Shown here piece after piece: positions 10,729-21,435 of a stretch of DNA of 64,000 nt. Source of the DNA: Stenotrophomonas sp. SAM-B (GTDB taxonomy: Bacteria; Pseudomonadota; Gammaproteobacteria; Xanthomonadales; Xanthomonadaceae); the NCBI RefSeq assembly GCF_013387485.1, contig NZ_JABBXB010000001.1, positions 904,649-968,648 of the forward strand, read 5' to 3'. The notes beneath the pieces are model-generated. The model was given only the letters and a program-made list of their open reading frames with translations, searched no databases and was not told the origin of the DNA. Both the position numbers and the translations under genes were made by a program. How positions within the stretch are numbered: the first letter of the stretch is position 1; each line of letters starts with the position of its first letter.

Positions 10729-11993
10729 TGCACTTCCTTATCGGAGTCAGAGGGGAGGGGGGAATCGGAATCCGGCGGCGCGGTGTCGGTCTCGGGCATC
10801 AGCTCCAGTGCCGACGGCGTGGTGCGCAGCATCAGCCGAAACCCGACCGGATGCGTGCGCAGGCGCTGGAAGCTGAGCAGGCGCGCGGTGGTGAACAGCG
10901 CCAGCAGCATCAGCACCACCGCGAAGTACAGCGGAAGTGCCGGCGCACCGAAACGCTGCATGGCGGCGCCCGCCAGCGCGGGGCCGAGCGCCGCGCCGAC
11001 GCCATGCACCAGCAGCAGGCTGGAGCAGCCGGACAGCAGATCCTCGCGCGGCAGGTAATCCAGCATGTGCGCGACCGCGAAGGGATAGAGCGCGAAGGCC
11101 AGCCCGCCGTAGAAGAAGAACAGCCCGAACAGCAGATGGGTCTGCAGCTGGATCATCGGCAAGGAGGCCACCACGGCGATGCCGGCCGCGGCCAGGCTCA
11201 GTGCGACCAGTCCGGTGCGGCGGTCATGTCCATCGCTGATGTGGCCCAATGGCCATTGCAGCAAGGCACCACCGGCGATGGCGGTCAGCATGAACAGGGC
11301 GACGCCGTTGCCGTCCAGGCCGACCTCGCCGGCGTAGACCGGCAGCAGGCCCCAGAACGCGCCCATCGCCAGGCCGGAGAGGCCGGCGGCAACCGTCGCC
11401 ACCGGTGCCATCGCATACAGCCGCGCCAGTTTCAGGCGCGGCACCGAGGGGATTTCCGGCGGGCGCAGGCGCGTAGCGGTGACCGGCAATACCGCCGCGC
11501 AGACCAGGATCGCGGTGAGCATGAACATCGAGGTCGCGCCGGCGTCGCCGAGCATCAGCAGCACCTGGCCGAGGGCCAGTGCCGAGAGGTTGACCACCAT
11601 GTAAAGCGAAAAGGCGCGGCTGCGCAGGCGCGGGTCGGGCTCGGCGTTGAGCCAGCTCTCGATCACCGTATAAAGGCCCACCAGCGCGATGCCGGTGAGG
11701 ATGCGCAGCACGCCCCAACCCACGGGATTGATCCACAGAGGGTGCAGCAGCACCGCGATGGCGGCGAGGGCGGCAAAGAAGGCAAACGCACGGATATGGC
11801 CGATGCGGCCGATCAGCGAGGGGGCGAAGAAGGTGCCGATGAAAAAACCGGCGAAATAGCCGGACATCACCAACCCCAACGTACCGGCACCGAAGCCGGC
11901 TTCGCCACCGCGCACCGCCAGCAGAGTGCCGAGCAGGCCGCTGCCGGTCAGCAACAGCGCCACGCCGGCGAGCAGGGCGGTCAACCGCAACAT
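10725..11993 (-). CDS. major facilitator superfamily transporter, YcaD-like
   Basis: 422 residues with about 12 hydrophobic segments and no signal peptide. The cytoplasmic loop 2-3 region includes GRIGHIRAFAF and the second half has GHISDGHDRRTG, typical MFS loops. A charged acidic C-terminal tail follows. It is the first gene of the glucosylglycerol operon and overlaps ggpPS. A YcaD-type MFS protein is known beside ggpPS in S. rhizophila, so movement of glucosylglycerol or a related solute is a reasonable inference. Substrate and direction cannot be read here. Confidence 0.85.
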   Translation of the reverse strand: MLRLTALLAGVALLLTGSGLLGTLLAVRGGEAGFGAGTLGLVMSGYFAGFFIGTFFAPSLIGRIGHIRAFAFFAALAAIAVLLHPLWINPVGWGVLRILTGIALVGLYTVIESWLNAEPDPRLRSRAFSLYMVVNLSALALGQVLLMLGDAGATSMFMLTAILVCAAVLPVTATRLRPPEIPSVPRLKLARLYAMAPVATVAAGLSGLAMGAFWGLLPVYAGEVGLDGNGVALFMLTAIAGGALLQWPLGHISDGHDRRTGLVALSLAAAGIAVVASLPMIQLQTHLLFGLFFFYGGLAFALYPFAVAHMLDYLPREDLLSGCSSLLLVHGVGAALGPALAGAAMQRFGAPALPLYFAVVLMLLALFTTARLLSFQRLRTHPVGFRLMLRTTPSALELMPETDTAPPDSDSPLPSDSDKEVH

Positions 11994-12156
11994 GCGTGCG
12001 TCCTTCGTGGGGAAGAAGGCGAACGAGTCACGTGACCGACCATAACACAGGGGGGATGAAGTCCCGGTTGCAGCGCTGCGGGCGCGCGTGTGCGTGTCAC
12101 GACGGGGGCAGGACGCCTGGTTTGCGCTGGTCGTTCGGGCCCGTTAGGGTGGGGCC

Positions 12157-12792
12157 ATGAATGTAGTCAAACTTCTTCCCTTGGCGGCTGCACTGGCGAT
12201 CACCGCCTGCAGCGGCTCCAACGACACCGTCGGCCATGAAGTCTCGATGGCGCCGTCCGATGCCTTCATGTCTGCCGTCGCTGCGCATTGCGGCAAGGCG
12301 TTCGAGGGCCGCATCGCGGTCAATGAGCCGCGCACCGATGCACCCGATCCCTTCGAGGGCAAACGGCTGGTCATGCATGTGCGTGGCTGTGAGGATCCGG
12401 CACATGAGCTGCGGATTCCCTTCCATGTCGGCGACGACCACTCGCGCACCTGGGTGTTGAGTCGCACCGAAAATGGGCTGCGGCTCAAGCACGATCACCG
12501 CCACGAAGACGGCAGTCCGGATGCGGTCACGCTGTACGGCGGCGACAGCAAGCCGCCAGGCACCGCGCAACGTCAGTCATTCCCGGTGGATTCGGACTCG
12601 GTGGCGATGTTCCGCAAGGCCGACATGCTCGCCTCGGTGCAGAACACGTGGGCGATGGAGGTCGAGCCGGACCAGCGCTTCGTCTACGAATTGACCCGTC
12701 CCGGCGGGCGCCACTTCCAGGTGGTGTTCGATCTGAGCAAGCCGGTGGCCTTGCCGCCGGCGCCGTGGGGCAGCGAGACCCCTGCACCGTAA
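12157..12792 (+). CDS. conserved hypothetical lipoprotein
   Basis: 211 residues with a short signal peptide and a lipobox ITAC (Cys18). The mature protein contains paired cysteines (Cys45 and Cys77) and many His/Asp residues, with motifs RTWVLSRTE and LKHDHRHEDGSPD. I recognise no family by name. It stands alone between convergently arranged neighbours; no operon is evident. Confidence 0.7.
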   Translation: MNVVKLLPLAAALAITACSGSNDTVGHEVSMAPSDAFMSAVAAHCGKAFEGRIAVNEPRTDAPDPFEGKRLVMHVRGCEDPAHELRIPFHVGDDHSRTWVLSRTENGLRLKHDHRHEDGSPDAVTLYGGDSKPPGTAQRQSFPVDSDSVAMFRKADMLASVQNTWAMEVEPDQRFVYELTRPGGRHFQVVFDLSKPVALPPAPWGSETPAP

Positions 12793-12840
12793 TTCCGTCC
12801 GGTAGCACCGAAGCCTGTTCTCCGGCGCCGTGAGGGGAGG

Positions 12841-12865
12841 GTGCCGACCAGCGGTCGGCACCTAC
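12841..12865. repeat. SMAG REP palindrome
   Basis: GTGCCGACC-AGC-GGTCGGCAC followed by CTAC, i.e. the GTAG end lies on the minus strand. It sits between the convergent lipoprotein and DUF3011 genes. Confidence 0.85.
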
Positions 12866-12881
12866 CACGATGTGGCAGCGC

Positions 12882-13838
12882 TCAGCGTGCGCCGAAACGG
12901 GCGCGGCAGCCGCCGCTGACCCACAGGCTGCCGTTGCTGTAGCCCCAGCTGCGGCCTTCCACGCACGCCGTGCCGGACAGTTGCTGGACCAGTGCCGGAC
13001 GTCCCTGGCGGTCGTCCCAGGCGCAGGTCTGCTGGCGCTTGTCGTTGCTGCTGCAGGTCACGCTGTAATTGCTGTTGCCGCCGCCACCGCCCCAGTTGCC
13101 GCCGCTGTTGCCACGCGCTTCGGCGAACTCGCCGCGGCAGCCGCGGTTGACCCAGACCGCGCCATTGCGCACGCCCCAGGTCTGGCCCTCGACACAGGCC
13201 GTACCGGAGATCTGGCGGACCAGGGTCGCATTGCGCCAGCCGGTGTTGCAGCTCCGTTCGCGGTTGTCCTGGCTCTCGCAGCGGATCGTCGCGCCGGTGC
13301 CACCGCCGCCGCCGCCCCAGTTGCCGCCGTTGCCCCGGCCCTCGACGAACTCGGCGCGACAGCCGCCGCTGACCCAGACCGTTCCGTTGCGCGAGCCCCA
13401 GTTGCGGCCCTCGGTACAGGTGGTCCCGGAGATCTGGCGCGACAGCCGGGCGCTGCGCCAGCCGGTGTTGCAGACCCGCTCGCGGTTGTCCTGGCTTTCG
13501 CAGCGGACCGTGCCGCTGTTGCCCGGTCCGTTGCCGCCGCCATTCCAGCCGCCCCCGCCGCCATTGCCGCGCAGGGACGTGGCGATGTCCTGCTTGATCC
13601 GCGAGAAGTTCCAGCCCGAATTGACCTGGGCCAGGTAGAAGCGCAGCTGGTCGTCCGGAATCCGGCGGCCATTGGACTGGTCGGCGTATTCCTGGGTGAT
13701 GACCCGGCTGCGGTCGCTGCTGGACAGTTGCGACAGGTTTTCCGGCGCGTAGGCGCGGGTGCTCATCTGGGCCTGGGCGGCCGGGGCGGTACAGGCCAGT
13801 GCGGCGGCCAGGCAGGCAACGGTCAGACGTCTGTTCAT
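12882..13838 (-). CDS. secreted protein with three DUF3011 repeats
   Basis: 318 residues with a signal peptide (cleaved after AQAQ, about residue 24). After an N-terminal helical part ([19 protein letters not shown]), three copies of DUF3011 follow, separated by Gly/Asn-rich linkers. Each repeat has the pattern [11 protein letters not shown], RQISGTxCxEGxxWG and VWVxxGCRxEF, with four conserved Cys per repeat, probably two disulfides. DUF3011 is common in xanthomonads and of unknown function; a carbohydrate- or surface-binding role is only a guess. A single-repeat relative is encoded at 37618-38283. Confidence 0.85.
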   Translation of the reverse strand: MNRRLTVACLAAALACTAPAAQAQMSTRAYAPENLSQLSSSDRSRVITQEYADQSNGRRIPDDQLRFYLAQVNSGWNFSRIKQDIATSLRGNGGGGGWNGGGNGPGNSGTVRCESQDNRERVCNTGWRSARLSRQISGTTCTEGRNWGSRNGTVWVSGGCRAEFVEGRGNGGNWGGGGGGTGATIRCESQDNRERSCNTGWRNATLVRQISGTACVEGQTWGVRNGAVWVNRGCRGEFAEARGNSGGNWGGGGGNSNYSVTCSSNDKRQQTCAWDDRQGRPALVQQLSGTACVEGRSWGYSNGSLWVSGGCRARFGAR

Positions 13839-14042
13839 GGCGGCATCCCTTGCGGTCGTTGGTGCGCGGACTATAGGAAGAGTCGGGGTTCAAAAGGCGT
13901 GATGCCGCCCGGGCGGGCCATCCGGGCGCCGCCGGGCCGGCTCACGGCGCAGGGGGATTTGCCCCGGCCGGGCCGACGTCGCAGAATAAAGGGCTGTCCG
14001 GCGCAACCTGATGCCGGCATTCTCCTGCGGAGCTTTACCCCC

Positions 14043-15800
14043 ATGCGTACCCACTTCTGTGGCCTGGTCGACGAGACCCTGATTGGCCAAACCGTTACCC
14101 TCGCCGGCTGGACCGACGTCGCCCGCAACCAGGGCGGCGTGTGCTTCATCGATCTTCGCGATCATGAAGGCATCGTGCAGGTGACGGTGGAAGTCGACAA
14201 CGCGGCCGTGTTCGCCGTGGCCGCCAGCCTGGGCTACGAGGACGTGCTGCAGGTGGAAGGCGTGGTGCGCGCGCGCCATGCGGCCAACGACAAGCTCCGC
14301 ACCGGCAAGGTGGAAGTGATCGCCACGGCCATCACCGTCCTCAACAAGGCCGAGCCGCTGCCGTTCCACGCGCACGAGAACCCGGGCGAGGAAACCCGCC
14401 TGAAGTACCGTTACCTCGACCTGCGCCGTCCGGAAATGCAGCGCATGCAGCGCACCCGCATCAAGCTGGTGCAGGCCCTGCGCCGCCACCTGGACGCCAC
14501 CGGCTTCCAGGACATCGAAACCCCGATCCTGACCAAGGCCACCCCGGAAGGCGCCCGCGACTTCCTGGTGCCGGCGCGCATGCACCCGGGCGAGTTCTAC
14601 GCCCTGCCGCAGAGCCCGCAGCTGTTCAAGCAGATCCTGATGGTGGCCGGCTTCGACCGTTACTACCAGATCGCGCGCTGCTTCCGCGACGAGGCCCTGC
14701 GCGCCGACCGCCAGCTGGAATTCACCCAGCTGGACATGGAGTTCGCCTTCGTGCGCGAGCAGGATGTGCAGGACTTCGTCGAGAACATGATCCGCGCCAT
14801 CTTCAAGGAAGTGGTGGACGTCGAGCTGGCCGCCAGCTTCCCGCGCATGACCTGGGCCGAGGCGATGCGTCGCTATGGCTCGGACAAGCCGGACCTGCGC
14901 ATCGCGCTGGAGCTGGTGGACGTGGCCGAGCTGGTCAAGACCAGCGAGTTCCCGGTGTTCACCGCCGCCGCCAACGATGCCGATGGCCGCGTGGCCGCGC
15001 TGCGCGTTCCGGGCGGTGCCAGCCTGTCGCGCAAGCAGATCGACGAATACGCCGCGCATGCCGCCAAGTACGGCGCCAAGGGCCTGGCGTACATCAAGAT
15101 CAGCGACAGTGGTGAAGTCAGCTCGCCGATCGCCAAGTTCTTCAGCGAAGAGGCCTTCGCCGCGCTGGTCGCCCACGTCGGTGCCGGCAACGGCGACATC
15201 GTGTTCTTCGGCGCCGGTGGCTACAACAAGGTCTCCGACTTCATGGGCGCCCTGCGCCTGAAGGCCGGCAAGGACTTCAACCTGGTCACCGCCGGCTGGG
15301 CACCGCTGTGGGTCACCGACTTCCCGATGTTCGAATACGACGACGAAGCCCAGCGCTACGTCGCTCTGCATCACCCCTTCACCGCACCGGCGGTGGACGA
15401 CATCGCCGACCTGCGCGCCAACGCGAAGACCGCCGTGTCGCGCGGCTATGACATGGTGCTCAACGGCAACGAGATCGGCGGTGGCTCGATCCGTATCCAC
15501 CGTTCGGACATGCAGAGCGCGGTGTTCGAGCTGCTGGGCATCGGCGCCGAAGAGGCCGAGGGCAAGTTCGGCTTCCTGCTCGATGCGCTGCGTTTCGGCG
15601 CGCCGCCGCACGGCGGCATCGCGTTCGGCATCGACCGTATCGCCGCGCTGATGGCCGGTACCGAATCGATCCGCGACGTCATCCCGTTCCCGAAGACCAC
15701 CGGCGCGCAGTGCCTGATGACCGGCGCGCCGTCGCCGATCCCGGACGAGCAGCTGGCCGAAGTGCACGTGCAGGTCCGCCCGCGCGCCGTCAAGGAATAA
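14043..15800 (+). CDS. aspS: aspartyl-tRNA synthetase
   Basis: 585 residues, the normal length for the bacterial enzyme, which charges tRNA-Asp with aspartate in the cytoplasm. The order of domains is clear: OB-fold anticodon-binding domain ([24 protein letters not shown]), class II catalytic core with motif 2 ([20 protein letters not shown]), an inserted GAD domain in the middle, and motif 3 (GIAFGIDR). The start is the ATG at 14043 with GGAG upstream; an in-frame extension reaching back about 390 codons is not coding. It appears monocistronic. Confidence 0.97.
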   Translation: MRTHFCGLVDETLIGQTVTLAGWTDVARNQGGVCFIDLRDHEGIVQVTVEVDNAAVFAVAASLGYEDVLQVEGVVRARHAANDKLRTGKVEVIATAITVLNKAEPLPFHAHENPGEETRLKYRYLDLRRPEMQRMQRTRIKLVQALRRHLDATGFQDIETPILTKATPEGARDFLVPARMHPGEFYALPQSPQLFKQILMVAGFDRYYQIARCFRDEALRADRQLEFTQLDMEFAFVREQDVQDFVENMIRAIFKEVVDVELAASFPRMTWAEAMRRYGSDKPDLRIALELVDVAELVKTSEFPVFTAAANDADGRVAALRVPGGASLSRKQIDEYAAHAAKYGAKGLAYIKISDSGEVSSPIAKFFSEEAFAALVAHVGAGNGDIVFFGAGGYNKVSDFMGALRLKAGKDFNLVTAGWAPLWVTDFPMFEYDDEAQRYVALHHPFTAPAVDDIADLRANAKTAVSRGYDMVLNGNEIGGGSIRIHRSDMQSAVFELLGIGAEEAEGKFGFLLDALRFGAPPHGGIAFGIDRIAALMAGTESIRDVIPFPKTTGAQCLMTGAPSPIPDEQLAEVHVQVRPRAVKE

Positions 15801-15838
15801 GCCGGGACGCGCCGGCCCCCGGTCGGCGTCGACACGTG

Positions 15839-15867
15839 GCAGGTACCGACCGGTGGTCGGTGCCTGC
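15839..15867. repeat. SMAG-like palindrome
   Basis: GCAGGTACCGACC and its near complement GGTCGGTGCCTGC form a long hairpin downstream of aspS. The GTAG end is changed to GCAG, so it is a degenerate family member. It may help end the aspS transcript. Confidence 0.65.
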
Positions 15868-15972
15868 TGCGGATCCTGGCCCGCCATGATCGACAGGTTC
15901 GCGGGTCGTGGGGCGCCATCGCCGCCACGTTCAGGTAAATTGGCGGTTCTCGCCGATGCCGATGCTCCCGCC

Positions 15973-16506
15973 GTGACCCCAGGCCGCTACACCATCCGCC
16001 GCGCCACCCCGGACGACGCCCAGACCCTGTCGGTGCTGGCCACGCGCACGTTCGTGGAAACCTTCGGCCATCTGTACCCGACGGAGGACCTGCAGGCCTT
16101 CCTCGATGAGGCTTACCCGGCGCAGCGCCAGCGCATCATTCTTGAACACCCCGACTACGCGGTCTGGCTGCTGGAGCTGGACGGTGTTGCCGTGGGTCAT
16201 GCCGCCGCCGGTCCCTGTGGCCTGCCGCATGCCGAGGTGCAGCCCGGCGATGGCGAGCTCAAGCGCCTGTACCTGATCAAGGACCAGCAGAGCTGTGGCT
16301 GGGGCAGCCGCCTGTTCGAAACCGCGCTGGCCTGGCTGGAACGCGAGGGACCGCGCACGCTGTGGCTGGGCGTGTGGTCGGAGAACTTCGGCGCGCAGCG
16401 TTTCTACGCCCGCTACGGCTTCAGCAAGGTCGGTACCTATGAGTTCCCGGTTGGCAAGGTGCTCGACCTGGAGTTCATCCTGCGCCGCCCGCCCACGGCG
16501 GCCTGA
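15973..16506 (+). CDS. GNAT family N-acetyltransferase
   Basis: 177 residues if started at the GTG at 15973, which puts TIRRATPDDAQTLS at the beginning as expected for GNAT proteins. An ATG at 15886 would add 29 low-complexity residues. The acetyl-CoA loop is QSCGWGSRLFE and the last strands read FYARYGFSKVG. It is a clear paralogue of the gene at 40176-40688; both share the block LWxGVWSENxGAQRFYARYG. The family acetylates amines or protein N-termini; the substrate is unknown. Confidence 0.85.
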   Translation: MTPGRYTIRRATPDDAQTLSVLATRTFVETFGHLYPTEDLQAFLDEAYPAQRQRIILEHPDYAVWLLELDGVAVGHAAAGPCGLPHAEVQPGDGELKRLYLIKDQQSCGWGSRLFETALAWLEREGPRTLWLGVWSENFGAQRFYARYGFSKVGTYEFPVGKVLDLEFILRRPPTAA

Positions 16507-16617
16507 GCGTGACACTTTCACGGCCTGCAGCGGCTTCACCTGCCGTTGTCCGGTCCATTCGTCTAATGACGCTGTTTCCTTCTGCAGGCGCCCCGCCCAT
16601 CGGGCTAGGCTGACACC

Positions 16618-17250
16618 ATGAATCCCCCTGTTTTATTGCTGCACGGCATCTGGAACGCACGCGCCTGGGTCGGCCCCCTGGCCTGGCGCCTGCGCGCCCG
16701 TGGCTTCGCCGTGGACACCTTCGGCTATTCGAGCGTGTTCGGTGGCCCGGACGTGGCCGTGCCCCAGCTGCTGGAGCGGCTCCAGGGCAGTGGCCCGATT
16801 TCCCTGGTCGGCCACAGCCTGGGCGGGCTGGTCGCGCTGGAGGCCCTGCGGCGGGCGCCCGAACTGCCGGTGTCGCGGGTGGTCTGCCTGGGTTCGCCGC
16901 TGCGCGGCAGCGTGACCGCGCGCTCCTTGAGCGATCACGGCTGGTCGCTGGCGCTCGGCCGCAGCTCGGAACTGCTGCTGGATGGCCTGCCGGCGTGGGA
17001 GGGCAGGGCGCAGGTCGGGCTGATCGCCGGTTCGGTCCCGCACGGGCTGGGCAGCCTGCTCGGCGCCTGTGGCGATGCCTCCGATGGCACCGTGGCGCTG
17101 GATGAGACGCAGTTGCCGGGCCTGGCCGACCACTGCGTGATCCCGGCCAGCCACAGCGGGCTGGTGTTCTCGCCGGATGCCGCGCGCCAGACCGCCGCGT
17201 TCCTGCGCGATGGCCGGTTCCGGCGTGATGATGCGGCCCACGCCGCCTGA
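16618..17250 (+). CDS. small alpha/beta hydrolase (lipase/esterase-like)
   Basis: 210 residues, cytoplasmic, no signal peptide. An oxyanion-type segment LLLHGIWN opens the fold. The nucleophile elbow GHSLGG carries Ser67, followed near the C-terminus by Asp and the HSGLVFSP His, completing a plausible triad. It is of the minimal type lacking a large lid, like proteins annotated as PGAP1-like or permease esterases. It lies 83 bp before yebC and could be co-transcribed; the substrate is unknown. Confidence 0.82.
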   Translation: MNPPVLLLHGIWNARAWVGPLAWRLRARGFAVDTFGYSSVFGGPDVAVPQLLERLQGSGPISLVGHSLGGLVALEALRRAPELPVSRVVCLGSPLRGSVTARSLSDHGWSLALGRSSELLLDGLPAWEGRAQVGLIAGSVPHGLGSLLGACGDASDGTVALDETQLPGLADHCVIPASHSGLVFSPDAARQTAAFLRDGRFRRDDAAHAA

Positions 17251-17333
17251 GCGGGCTGGGCACTGACACGGGCCGGCCGGCGGATCAGGTAGAATTCGCG
17301 CCCTGTTCCTGACAGAAGCACGAGAGTCACCCC

Positions 17334-18065
17334 ATGGGTAGAGGCCCCTCCATCGAGAACCGCAAAAACGCGTCTGACGCGAAGCGCGGCAAGATTTTCA
17401 CCAAGATCATCCGCGAGATCGGCGTTGCCGCGCGCGGCGGTGGAGGCGACCCCAACAACAACCCGCGCCTGCGCGTGGCCATGGACAAGGGCCTGTCCTC
17501 GAACATGTCCAAGGATGTGATCGAGCGCGCCATCAAGAAGGCGACCGGTGAGCTGGAAGGCGTCGAATACGAAGAGATCCGCTACGAGGGCTATGCCCCC
17601 GGTGGCGTGGCCGTGATCGTGGACTGCCTGACCGACAACCGCGTGCGCACCGTGGCCGATGTCCGCCATGCGTTCAGCAAGTGCGGCGGCAACATGGGCA
17701 CGGAAGGCTCGGTATCGTTCATGTTCAAGCGCCTGGGCGTGCTGCACTTCGCCGCCGGTGCGGACGAAGAAGCCGTCACCGAAGCCGCGATCGACGCCGG
17801 CGCGGACGACATCGTGGTCTACCCGGAAGACGGGGCGATCGACGTGGTCACCGCGGCCGACAGCTACCACGCCGTCAAGGATGCGATGGCGGCCGCCGGG
17901 TTCACGCCCGACCACGCCGAAATCACCTACCGCGCCGACAACGACATCAAGGTCGAGGGCGACACCGCCCTGCAGGTCAAGAAGCTGCTGGACATGCTCG
18001 AAGACCTGGACGACGTGCAGGACGTGTTCTCCAACGCCGACCTCGGCGCGGACGCCTACGCCTGA
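17334..18065 (+). CDS. yebC: YebC/PmpR-family DNA-binding or translation regulator
   Basis: 243 residues, the family's usual size. The three-domain fold is marked by [33 protein letters not shown] and [15 protein letters not shown]. The first residues read [12 protein letters not shown] instead of the common MAGHSKWANIKHRK, a variant that seems normal for xanthomonads. Family members act as transcriptional regulators (PmpR), and some relieve ribosome stalling at polyproline. The gene precedes ruvC-ruvA, as in many proteobacteria. TAGAAT at 17290-17295 may be its -10. Confidence 0.93.
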   Translation: MGRGPSIENRKNASDAKRGKIFTKIIREIGVAARGGGGDPNNNPRLRVAMDKGLSSNMSKDVIERAIKKATGELEGVEYEEIRYEGYAPGGVAVIVDCLTDNRVRTVADVRHAFSKCGGNMGTEGSVSFMFKRLGVLHFAAGADEEAVTEAAIDAGADDIVVYPEDGAIDVVTAADSYHAVKDAMAAAGFTPDHAEITYRADNDIKVEGDTALQVKKLLDMLEDLDDVQDVFSNADLGADAYA

Positions 18066-18074
18066 GCGGGCGCT

Positions 18075-18101
18075 TCACCGGTCGCTTTGCGCGACCGGTG
18101 A
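18075..18101. terminator. hairpin after yebC
   Basis: A perfect 11-bp stem (TCACCGGTCGC / GCGACCGGTGA) with a 5-nt loop lies ten bases after the yebC stop. No U-tract follows, so it may be a processing or attenuating hairpin rather than a full terminator before ruvC. Confidence 0.5.
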
Positions 18102-18194
18102 GCGGACAATGCGGACCATGATGACCCCAGCCGTTCCCCGTTATCCCCGCCGCATGTGTCCCTCCCGGGCCGCGGGCGGCCGTGTGCGTGCCGC

Positions 18195-18716
18195 ATGACG
18201 CGCATTCTTGGCATCGACCCCGGTTCGCAGCGCACCGGGGTGGGCATCATTGATGTGGACGCCGCCGGCAAGGTGGTGCATGTCCATCACCTGCCGCTGG
18301 TCCTGCTGGGCGCCGACGACTTCCCGCAGCGGATGAAGCTGCTGGTGGTCGGCCTGACCGCCCTGGTCGAGGAATACCGCCCCGACGAAGTGGCCATCGA
18401 AAAGGTGTTCATGGCGCGCAATCCGGATTCGGCCCTGAAACTGGGCCAGGCGCGCGGCGCGGCGATCTCGGCCGTGGTGATGCGCGACCTGCCGGTCAGC
18501 GAGTACGCCGCCACCGAGATCAAGCTGGCCGTGGTCGGCCGCGGTGGCGCGGAAAAACAACAGGTCCAACACATGGTCGGGCTCATGCTCAACCTGAAAA
18601 CCAAGCTGCAGGCCGACGCCGCCGATGCGTTGGCCGTGGCGATCACCCACGCCCATGTCCGGGCCACGGCGCTGCGCCTGGGCGTCAATGCGCGCCAGGC
18701 CTGGAGCCGGAAATGA
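18195..18716 (+). CDS. ruvC: Holliday junction resolvase RuvC
   Basis: 173 residues from the ATG at 18195. The RNase H-like core begins [12 protein letters not shown] with the catalytic Asp8. The other acidic residues lie in VAIEKVF and near [15 protein letters not shown]. RuvC cuts Holliday junctions moved by RuvAB during recombinational repair. ruvA begins 10 bp after its stop, so the two are co-transcribed. Confidence 0.97.
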   Translation: MTRILGIDPGSQRTGVGIIDVDAAGKVVHVHHLPLVLLGADDFPQRMKLLVVGLTALVEEYRPDEVAIEKVFMARNPDSALKLGQARGAAISAVVMRDLPVSEYAATEIKLAVVGRGGAEKQQVQHMVGLMLNLKTKLQADAADALAVAITHAHVRATALRLGVNARQAWSRK

Positions 18717-18726
18717 GGAACACTGC

Positions 18727-19317
18727 ATGATTGGTCGTCTGCGCGGGATCGTGGCCTACAAGGCGCCGCCGTGGCTCATGGTCGACGTCAATGGCGTCGG
18801 TTACGAACTGGAGGCGCCGATGAGCACCTTCTACGACCTGCCCGAACTGGGCCGCGAGGTCACCTTGTTCACCCATTACGCGCAGAAGGAAGACAGCGTT
18901 TCGCTGTACGGCTTCCTGCGCGAGGGCGAGCGCCGCCTGTTCCGCGATGTGCAGAAGGTCAGCGGGATCGGCGCCAAGATCGCGCTGGCGGTGCTGTCCG
19001 GCGTGAGCGTGGACGAATTCGCCCGCATGCTGCAGGCCGGCGACATCACCGCGCTGACCCGCATCCCGGGCATCGGCAAGAAGACCGCCGAGCGCATGGT
19101 GCTGGAGCTGCGTGACCGCGCGGCCAATTTCGGCGGGGGCGGCGCGCCGATCGCCGGCGCCGCACCGGCGACCGATCCGGTCTCCGAGGCGACCGTAGCC
19201 CTGCAGCAGCTGGGCTACAAGCCGACCGAAGCCGCACGCATGGCGCGTGATGCCAATGCCGAGGGTGACGACGTCGCCACGGTCATCCGCAAGGCCCTGC
19301 AGGCCGCGCTGCGCTGA
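18727..19317 (+). CDS. ruvA: Holliday junction helicase subunit RuvA
   Basis: 196 residues. The N-terminal OB fold starts [12 protein letters not shown] and the tandem helix-hairpin-helix motifs read [13 protein letters not shown] and [13 protein letters not shown]. An acidic/flexible linker and the C-terminal RuvB-binding domain ([15 protein letters not shown]) follow. RuvA binds the four-way junction and loads RuvB. The RuvB gene is not adjacent: kup lies between them. Confidence 0.97.
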   Translation: MIGRLRGIVAYKAPPWLMVDVNGVGYELEAPMSTFYDLPELGREVTLFTHYAQKEDSVSLYGFLREGERRLFRDVQKVSGIGAKIALAVLSGVSVDEFARMLQAGDITALTRIPGIGKKTAERMVLELRDRAANFGGGGAPIAGAAPATDPVSEATVALQQLGYKPTEAARMARDANAEGDDVATVIRKALQAALR

Positions 19318-19375
19318 GCCGCGCGCCTGCCTTCCCTAGCTAACGACACCAACGACCGCGTCCGCCCGGAGCCCC

Positions 19376-21295
19376 ATGTCCACCACTTCCCCCCAGCACA
19401 GCGACGGCCAGGCCCCGCACGGCCACGCGCCGGCGGCCGGCGGCATGGCGCTGATGATCGGCGCCATCGGCGTGGTGTTCGGCGATATCGGCACCAGCCC
19501 GCTGTACACGCTGAAAGAAGCCTTTTCTCCGCATTACGGCCTCAACAGCGACCATGACACCGTGCTGGGCGTGCTGTCGCTGGCGTTCTGGGCGCTGAAC
19601 ATCGTGGTGACGCTCAAGTACGTCACCATCATCATGCGCGCCGACAACGACGGCGAGGGCGGCATCATGGCGCTGATGGCGCTGACCCAGCGCACCCTGC
19701 GCAACGGGTCGCGCTCGGCCTATGTGGTCGGCATCCTCGGCATCTTCGGCGCCTCGCTGTTCTTCGGCGACGGCGTGATCACCCCGGCGATCTCCGTGCT
19801 GGGGGCGGTCGAAGGCCTGGAGGTCGCGGCCCCCGGGCTGCATGCGTTCATCGTGCCGATCACCGTGGTGGTGCTGCTGGCGGTGTTTGCCGTGCAGCGC
19901 TTCGGCACGGCCAAGATCGGCAAGCTGTTCGGGCCGATCACCTCGATCTGGTTCATTTCGCTGGCCGCGATCGGCATCTGGAACATCGTCGACGCCCCGG
20001 AAGTGCTCAAGGCCTTCAACCCGATGTGGGCACTGCGCTTCTTCATGGAGCACGGCTGGCACGGCATCTTCATCCTCGGCGCGGTGGTGCTGGCCGTTAC
20101 CGGTGGCGAGGCGCTGTATGCGGACATGGGCCATTTCGGCGCCAAGCCGATCCGCCATGCCTGGTACTTCTTCGTGCTGCCGTGCCTGGTGCTGAACTAC
20201 CTGGGGCAGGGCGCGCTGGTGCTCAACAACCCCGCGGCGGTCAAGAACCCGTTCTTCGAAGCGGTGCCGGACTGGGCGCTGTACCCGATGATCATCCTCG
20301 CCACGATGGCCGCGGTGATCGCCTCGCAGTCGGTCATCACCGGTGCGTTCTCGGTCTCGCGCCAGGCCATGCAGCTGGGTTACATCCCGCGCATGCGCAT
20401 CACCCATACCTCGCACGACACCATCGGGCAGATCTACATCCCGGGCATCAACTGGGGCATTGCGGTGATGGTGATCGGGCTGGTGCTGGCCTTCCGCAGC
20501 TCCTCCAACCTGGCGGTGGCCTACGGCATCTCGGTCTCGGCGACCATGCTGATCGATACCCTGCTGCTGGCGCTGGTCGCCCGTGCGCTGTGGCCCAAGG
20601 CCCGCAACTGGATCATCCCGCTGTGCGTGGTGTTCTTCGTCATCGACCTGGGCTTCGTGATCGCCAACGGCGCCAAGCTGCTGCAGGGCGCGTGGTTCCC
20701 GGTGGTGCTGGGCATCGTGCTGTTCACCATGATGCGCACCTGGCGGCGTGGGCGCGAGCTGCTGCGCGATGAGATCCGCAAGGACGGCATCCGCATCGAC
20801 ACCTTCCTGCCGGGCCTGATGCTGGCCCCGCCGGTACGGGTGCCGGGCACCGCCGTGTTCCTGACCGCCGACCCCTCGGTGGCGCCGCATGCGCTGATGC
20901 ACAACCTCAAGCACAACAAGGTGCTGCACGAGCGCAACGTGTTCCTGCATGTGGTGACGCTGCCGGTGCCGTACGCGCCCTCGGGCCAGCGCCTGAAGAT
21001 CGAGTCGGTGGGCGATGAGTTCTACCGGATCTACGTGCGCTTCGGCTTCATGGAGACCCCGGACGTGCCGCTGGCGCTGATGCGCTCGTGCGACCACGGC
21101 GGGATCTATTTCGACCCGATGGACACCACGTTCTTCGCCAGCCGCGAGACCATCGTGGCCACCGCCAACCGCGGCATGCCGATCTGGCGCGACAAGCTGT
21201 TCGCGCTGATGCACCGGAACGCGGCCCCGGCGACCGGATTCTTCCGGATTCCGGGTAACCGGCTGGTCGAGCTCGGGGCGCAGGTGGAGATCTGA
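19376..21295 (+). CDS. kup: Kup potassium uptake permease
   Basis: 639 residues with about 12 transmembrane helices followed by a cytoplasmic C-terminal domain of ~150 residues. Family signatures are [19 protein letters not shown] near the start and [16 protein letters not shown]. Kup takes up K+ with protons at low pH or under osmotic stress. It is inserted between ruvA and ruvB in the same orientation, 58 bp after ruvA. A hairpin at 21393-21413 probably ends its transcript. Confidence 0.95.
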   Translation: MSTTSPQHSDGQAPHGHAPAAGGMALMIGAIGVVFGDIGTSPLYTLKEAFSPHYGLNSDHDTVLGVLSLAFWALNIVVTLKYVTIIMRADNDGEGGIMALMALTQRTLRNGSRSAYVVGILGIFGASLFFGDGVITPAISVLGAVEGLEVAAPGLHAFIVPITVVVLLAVFAVQRFGTAKIGKLFGPITSIWFISLAAIGIWNIVDAPEVLKAFNPMWALRFFMEHGWHGIFILGAVVLAVTGGEALYADMGHFGAKPIRHAWYFFVLPCLVLNYLGQGALVLNNPAAVKNPFFEAVPDWALYPMIILATMAAVIASQSVITGAFSVSRQAMQLGYIPRMRITHTSHDTIGQIYIPGINWGIAVMVIGLVLAFRSSSNLAVAYGISVSATMLIDTLLLALVARALWPKARNWIIPLCVVFFVIDLGFVIANGAKLLQGAWFPVVLGIVLFTMMRTWRRGRELLRDEIRKDGIRIDTFLPGLMLAPPVRVPGTAVFLTADPSVAPHALMHNLKHNKVLHERNVFLHVVTLPVPYAPSGQRLKIESVGDEFYRIYVRFGFMETPDVPLALMRSCDHGGIYFDPMDTTFFASRETIVATANRGMPIWRDKLFALMHRNAAPATGFFRIPGNRLVELGAQVEI

Positions 21296-21301
21296 CCGGA
21301 C

Positions 21302-21351
21302 GGCCTACCAACGGTCGGCCGCTACCCCACGGTTTGCGATGCAAACCGTAG
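21302..21351. repeat. SMAG-type palindrome plus second short palindrome
   Basis: A degenerate SMAG hairpin (GGCCTACC...GGTCGGCCGCTAC, 21302-21325, GTAG on the minus strand) is followed by ACGGTTTGC-GAT-GCAAACCGT at 21329-21349. The latter resembles the dyad at 15-37 at the left edge of the window. Confidence 0.65.
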
Positions 21352-21392
21352 GCCCCGGCGGCATTCCCCCTTATCCCCGCGCCTTTGGCGCG

Positions 21393-21413
21393 CCCCCTTG
21401 AACAACAAGGGGG
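21393..21413 (+). terminator. probable terminator after kup
   Basis: Stem CCCCCTTG / CAAGGGGG with a 5-nt loop, followed by the pyrimidine run CTCTTCCTCC. The U-tract is imperfect, but position and stem support termination downstream of kup. Confidence 0.5.
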
Positions 21414-21435
21414 CTCTTCCTCCGATGCGATCCCG

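Noticed and set aside
12870..14042. Upstream extension of aspS by about 390 codons
   Set aside because: It runs antisense to the DUF3011 gene; aspartyl-tRNA synthetases begin at the [10 protein letters not shown] region.
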